Source: CAZONU01 sp965370045 | Lineage (GTDB): Bacteria > Planctomycetota > SZUA-567 > JAKLDR01 | DNA length: 9,438 nt | NCBI GenBank assembly: GCA_965370045.1 | Contig: CBDUSI010000151.1 | Coordinates: 1 to 9,438 of the forward strand | Direction of reading: 5' to 3' | Part shown: one piece after another, positions 7,094 to 9,438 of the stretch | Numbering within the stretch: position 1 is the first letter of the stretch | Layout of the letters: each line of letters opens with the position of its first letter | Notes under the pieces: generated by a model | What the model was told of the DNA's origin: nothing | What the model saw: only the letters and a program-made list of their open reading frames with translations | The model's database searches: none | Made by a program: the position numbers and the translations under genes

Positions 7094-8743
7094 CTAGAAG
7101 ACCTCTTTCTTCCCGGGCTTCTCGGCGGGTGCGGTTTTCTTGCGGCCGTACCGGGCGCGCGCCTTGTGCTCGTGCTCGATCTCGTTGCTCTTGAGCTTGC
7201 CGCTCCAGATCTTCTGGCCGGGCAGGACCTCCTCGGAATCCTTGACCTCCAGCTCGGCCCACAGTTTGTACTTGCCCTCTGCGGGGAACTGCAGGTAGTA
7301 GGCGTAGAGGCGGCGCTCCAGGGTCTGGCCGGGCTTGAGGATGGTGACGCACAGCGGCTGGTCCTTCTTCTCCCCGCCGCCGTGGCGTTTCCCGCCCCGG
7401 AACTTCTTGCGGGGCACCGCTTTGCCCTCGGCGTCGGTGGCGCACACCTTGATACCGCGGAGATAGGAGGAGTAGCCGTAGCCCGCGGGCAGCAGAATGG
7501 GCTCCTCGCCCACGTTCTTGAGCGTGGCGGTGAGCTGCTTGTACTTGTGCTCCCTCTTCTGCACTTCTTTCTTGGCGTCCTCGGGGATCTTGGTTCTGAT
7601 CCCGTCCTGGCCCCACATGCGGATCACCTTGCCCTCTTTTGTCGTGTAGACCGTGCGCTCGTACGTGCGGACGATCTCCTTCTCGATCAGCGTGAGCTGA
7701 AGGCCGTTGACTTTCGGCCCAGCCTTGACCGGGTCGGCTGCGGCCGGGTCCGGCTTGGTCTTGGGGTCGACCTTGGGGGCCTCGGCCAGCACGGTGGTCA
7801 GCTTGGTCTGGACCACGTCGCCCACCGCGGCCTTGCCCGTGACCTCCAGCACCGCGCTGTTCTCAGCCAGGGAAATCACCTTGCCGCTCCAGCCCTTGGC
7901 CTTGCAGGTCAACTCGAAGCCCTTCTTGAGCCCGTCGGCCTTGCCCACCGAGACGGTGGCGCCCTTATCGCCGACCTCGGTGACCTTGCCCTTGATGGTC
8001 CGCGCGGTCTTGCTCACGGCCAGCTTGTCACCGCCGACTTCCGCGACTTCGCCGGCGTGGACCACCGCCTCGCCCAATGCTCCGCGGATCAGCACGCGGC
8101 CCTGGCTCACGGCGACCAGCATGACCACGGCGGTCAGCGGCGCCAGTTTCTTCAACTTCATGTCCTTCCCTCCTTCTCCATTTCCTGAGTTAACCAGTTT
8201 CACGCTGAAAATCGTTCCCAGAGTTTCAACTTCCCCCAGCCGGGTGATCACCCGCACCGCGCGCCGGCCGGGCGCCGCCTTGGCGGCGAATATCTCGATC
8301 TCGCCTTCCTCCAGGTGAATGACTTCGTCGGCGTCATCCCCCGCGCCGGCGAATTCCACCCCCCGCGCCGGGCCCTTGACGACCACCCGCGTGCCGCTGT
8401 CCAACTGGACCACCCGCGGGCCGCGCTCGACCGTCGGTGGTGAGACCGGCGCTTTGGTTCTCGAAAGGTAAGCCCCCAGGATGCCGCCGGCGACCAGCAG
8501 CACCGCGGCGGCCAGGCGCAGCCAGGGGATGCGCGGGCGCGGGCGCGCGCGCGGCGCGGGCGTGGCCAGCGGCTCGGCCCGGAAGGCTGACTCCAACTCG
8601 TCAACCAGCGCCGCGTACTCCCCGGCGGCCCGGCGGCAGGCCTCGCAGCCAGCGAGGTGCGCGTCGAGCTCGGCAGTCTCGATGGTGGAGAGCTCGCGGT
8701 CCAGCCGCGCGGAGATCAGCTTTTCCGCGTCGGGGCAGCTCAC
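7094..8743 (-). CDS. Anti-sigma factor with zinc finger, membrane helix and FecR domain
   Basis: The probable membrane-bound partner of the ECF sigma factor encoded just upstream; it would hold that sigma factor until an envelope signal arrives. Of 549 residues, the N-terminus carries a zinc-binding anti-sigma motif HLAGCEAC (His29, Cys33, Cys36, with an additional Cys3). A Pro/Arg-rich linker and one membrane helix (about 74-93) follow. A FecR-like domain spans about 110-240 (LDSGTRVVVKG, LEEGEIEIF, LGTIFSVKL, SQGRVLIRG, HAGEVAEV). It is interrupted near 184-205 by an extra hydrophobic stretch. Residues 246-318 look like a small beta-barrel region, 320-344 form a Pro/Lys/Asp linker, and 345-535 form an unrecognised beta-rich domain with a basic tail. 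The GTG start overlaps the sigma stop as GTGA, implying translational coupling and stoichiometric production. An internal Shine-Dalgarno/ATG at codon 195 could give a second product. Confidence 0.85.
   Translation of the reverse strand: MSCPDAEKLISARLDRELSTIETAELDAHLAGCEACRRAAGEYAALVDELESAFRAEPLATPAPRARPRPRIPWLRLAAAVLLVAGGILGAYLSRTKAPVSPPTVERGPRVVQLDSGTRVVVKGPARGVEFAGAGDDADEVIHLEEGEIEIFAAKAAPGRRAVRVITRLGEVETLGTIFSVKLVNSGNGEGGKDMKLKKLAPLTAVVMLVAVSQGRVLIRGALGEAVVHAGEVAEVGGDKLAVSKTARTIKGKVTEVGDKGATVSVGKADGLKKGFELTCKAKGWSGKVISLAENSAVLEVTGKAAVGDVVQTKLTTVLAEAPKVDPKTKPDPAAADPVKAGPKVNGLQLTLIEKEIVRTYERTVYTTKEGKVIRMWGQDGIRTKIPEDAKKEVQKREHKYKQLTATLKNVGEEPILLPAGYGYSSYLRGIKVCATDAEGKAVPRKKFRGGKRHGGGEKKDQPLCVTILKPGQTLERRLYAYYLQFPAEGKYKLWAELEVKDSEEVLPGQKIWSGKLKSNEIEHEHKARARYGRKKTAPAEKPGKKEVF
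8168..8175 (-). promoter_or_regulatory. Near-perfect internal Shine-Dalgarno before Met195 of the FecR protein
   Basis: On the minus strand the sequence reads AAGGAGGG, fully complementary to the core anti-Shine-Dalgarno. It ends six bases before an ATG (8161-8159) that is in frame with the FecR protein. Translation from that ATG would give about 355 residues beginning MKLKKLAPLTAVVMLVAVSQ, which looks like a Sec signal peptide. The site is far stronger than the ribosome binding sites of most neighbouring genes. Whether it is used is inference. Confidence 0.45.
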
Positions 8744-9294
8744 GGCCCCATGCTCCCCTTGAGCCTGGCGCGCAGCGCGCGGCGCGCGCGGAAGAGCCGG
8801 CTTTCGACCGCGCGGAAGGACTGCCCCGTGGCCTTGGCGATCTCTTCGAGAGAAAGCCCGGCCTCGTGCCTGAGGGTCAGCATCTCGCGCTCCTCATCCC
8901 CTAACTCGGCCAGCGCGGCGAAGAGTTCCCGGCGGCGCTCGGCGGTCTCCATTCCCGCTCCGGCCGCGGGGGGCGTTCCCCTGTCCGCGGCGGCCTCCAG
9001 GGGTACCTCCCGGCGAACCCCGCGGCGGCGGCCACGATCAGCGGCGTTGTTGCGGACCACCCGCCGCAGCCAGGACAGGAAGGCCTTCTCGTCCTTGAGT
9101 CGCGAGAGGGAACGGCAGAGTTCAAGCAAGCTCTCCTGCAAAACGTCCTCGGCTTCGCTGCGGTTCGGGCAGGCCGACCGCGCCCAGGCGGCGGCCGCCG
9201 GCCGGGCGCGGGCGACCAGTTCGTCCAGCGCCCCCGGCTCGCCGCGGCGGGCGCGGACCAGGAGACCGGCCAGCTCCGCCCCGCCGGGGATCAC
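8740..9294 (-). CDS. RNA polymerase sigma factor, ECF (sigma-70 family, RpoE-like)
   Basis: An alternative sigma factor that directs RNA polymerase to a small regulon, probably concerned with the cell envelope or stress. Its 184 residues contain only the two domains typical of ECF sigmas. Region 2 spans about 20-92, with the core-binding motif EAEDVLQESL (47-56) and FLSWLRRVVRN (72-82). Region 4 spans about 118-178, with LAELGDEEREMLTLRH (128-143) and the helix-turn-helix LSLEEIAKATGQSFRAVESR (147-166). A short Ala/Pro/Gly linker joins them. No extra C-terminal domain is present. The GTG start at 9294 is supported by GGGGAG six bases upstream. The stop overlaps the start of the FecR-type anti-sigma gene, the classical arrangement for a sigma factor and its membrane-bound regulator. 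The target promoters cannot be told from this window. Confidence 0.93.
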   Translation of the reverse strand: MIPGGAELAGLLVRARRGEPGALDELVARARPAAAAWARSACPNRSEAEDVLQESLLELCRSLSRLKDEKAFLSWLRRVVRNNAADRGRRRGVRREVPLEAAADRGTPPAAGAGMETAERRRELFAALAELGDEEREMLTLRHEAGLSLEEIAKATGQSFRAVESRLFRARRALRARLKGSMGP

Positions 9295-9300
9295 CGCGCA

Positions 9301-9306
9301 CTCCCC
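9301..9306 (-). promoter_or_regulatory. Shine-Dalgarno sequence of the ECF sigma gene
   Basis: On the minus strand GGGGAG ends six bases before the GTG at 9294. This supports that start over any alternative; no other start codon in the frame is nearby upstream. Confidence 0.55.
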
Positions 9307-9438
9307 GGCACCTGGGCCGGAATAGGGGCGCGGGAGCGGGCCGCGCTCCGCAGGAAAAATCTCGGAAAAAGCATGGCGGGAGTAGCTAGGCCCTGTCTGA
9401 CAATCGCCTGAAGTATAGGCGGATCATGGCCAGCTTGA
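9307..9438. other. Non-coding edge region with small repeats; possible IS end
   Basis: No supported gene lies here. Visible elements are a 6-bp perfect inverted repeat, GGAGCG/CGCTCC (9333-9338 with 9344-9349). There are two copies of GGAAAAA spaced 11 bases apart (9353-9359, 9364-9370). GGCCCTGTCTGACAA (9389-9403) resembles the terminal sequences of some IS5-type elements. A CGCCT/AGGCG inverted repeat (9405-9409 with 9417-9421) lies just before an ATG at 9426 that could open a plus-strand gene beyond the window. TATACT on the minus strand (9417-9412) could be a -10 box for the sigma gene, but its -35 position would fall off the window edge. All functional readings are tentative. Confidence 0.3.

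Noticed and set aside
7076..8188. 370-codon plus-strand open frame opposite the FecR protein
   Set aside because: It is low-complexity, rich in Leu, Gly, Ala and Asp with no motifs. The minus-strand frame has recognisable domains and is coupled to the sigma gene.
9333..9349. GGAGCG/CGCTCC inverted repeat as a terminator or riboswitch
   Set aside because: The stem is only 6 bp with no T-run and no recognisable aptamer. Such repeats arise often by chance at this GC content.
9397..9419. CTGACA and TATAGG on the plus strand as a promoter for a divergent gene
   Set aside because: The spacer is only 11 bases, too short for a sigma-70 promoter, and the downstream gene is not in the window.

Overview
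This is a GC-rich, densely packed bacterial chromosome segment. It holds a plus-strand run of seven genes (the first cut by the window edge) that converges on a two-gene minus-strand unit. There are no rRNA or tRNA genes and no CRISPR array. An LptB-type ATPase points to a diderm (outer-membrane) bacterium. The very long signal peptidase I, the ECF sigma factor paired with a FecR-type anti-sigma factor, and frequent TTG/GTG starts suggest a Planctomycetes/PVC-like or related candidate phylum. That placement is inference; nothing here fixes the taxonomy.

Layout, plus strand. The 3' part of an unrecognised gene (2-403) is joined by an ATGA overlap to rdgB, the XTP/dITP house-cleaning pyrophosphatase (400-1002). 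A short gap carries a perfect TATAAT box with a TTGCCT -35 element, followed by a strong Shine-Dalgarno sequence and a TTG start. This begins a close-packed operon of ROK-family sugar kinase (1083-2048), lepA/EF4 (2015-3817), signal peptidase I with a large internal insertion (3823-5295), lptB-like ABC ATPase (5301-6140) and an alpha/beta hydrolase with a Cys in the nucleophile elbow (6137-7042). The lepA-lepB order matches the classical lepAB operon. Spacing from the kinase to the hydrolase is between a 34-bp overlap and a 5-bp gap, so co-transcription is very likely. The theme is translation quality, protein export and envelope assembly. A GC-rich hairpin (7046-7071) sits between the convergent units.

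Layout, minus strand. An ECF sigma factor (9294 to 8740) overlaps by GTGA with a 549-residue membrane-anchored anti-sigma/FecR protein (8743 to 7094). That protein has an N-terminal HxxxCxxC zinc finger, one clear membrane helix, a FecR domain and about 300 further residues of uncharacterised beta-rich sequence. A near-perfect Shine-Dalgarno sequence, a Met codon and a signal-peptide-like stretch lie in frame in the middle of its FecR region. This is the most intriguing feature of the window. It could mean a nested second product, a recent gene fusion, or a family-specific insertion.

The right edge (9295-9438) is non-coding as far as can be seen. It contains a short direct repeat, small inverted repeats and a sequence that might be the end of an insertion element.
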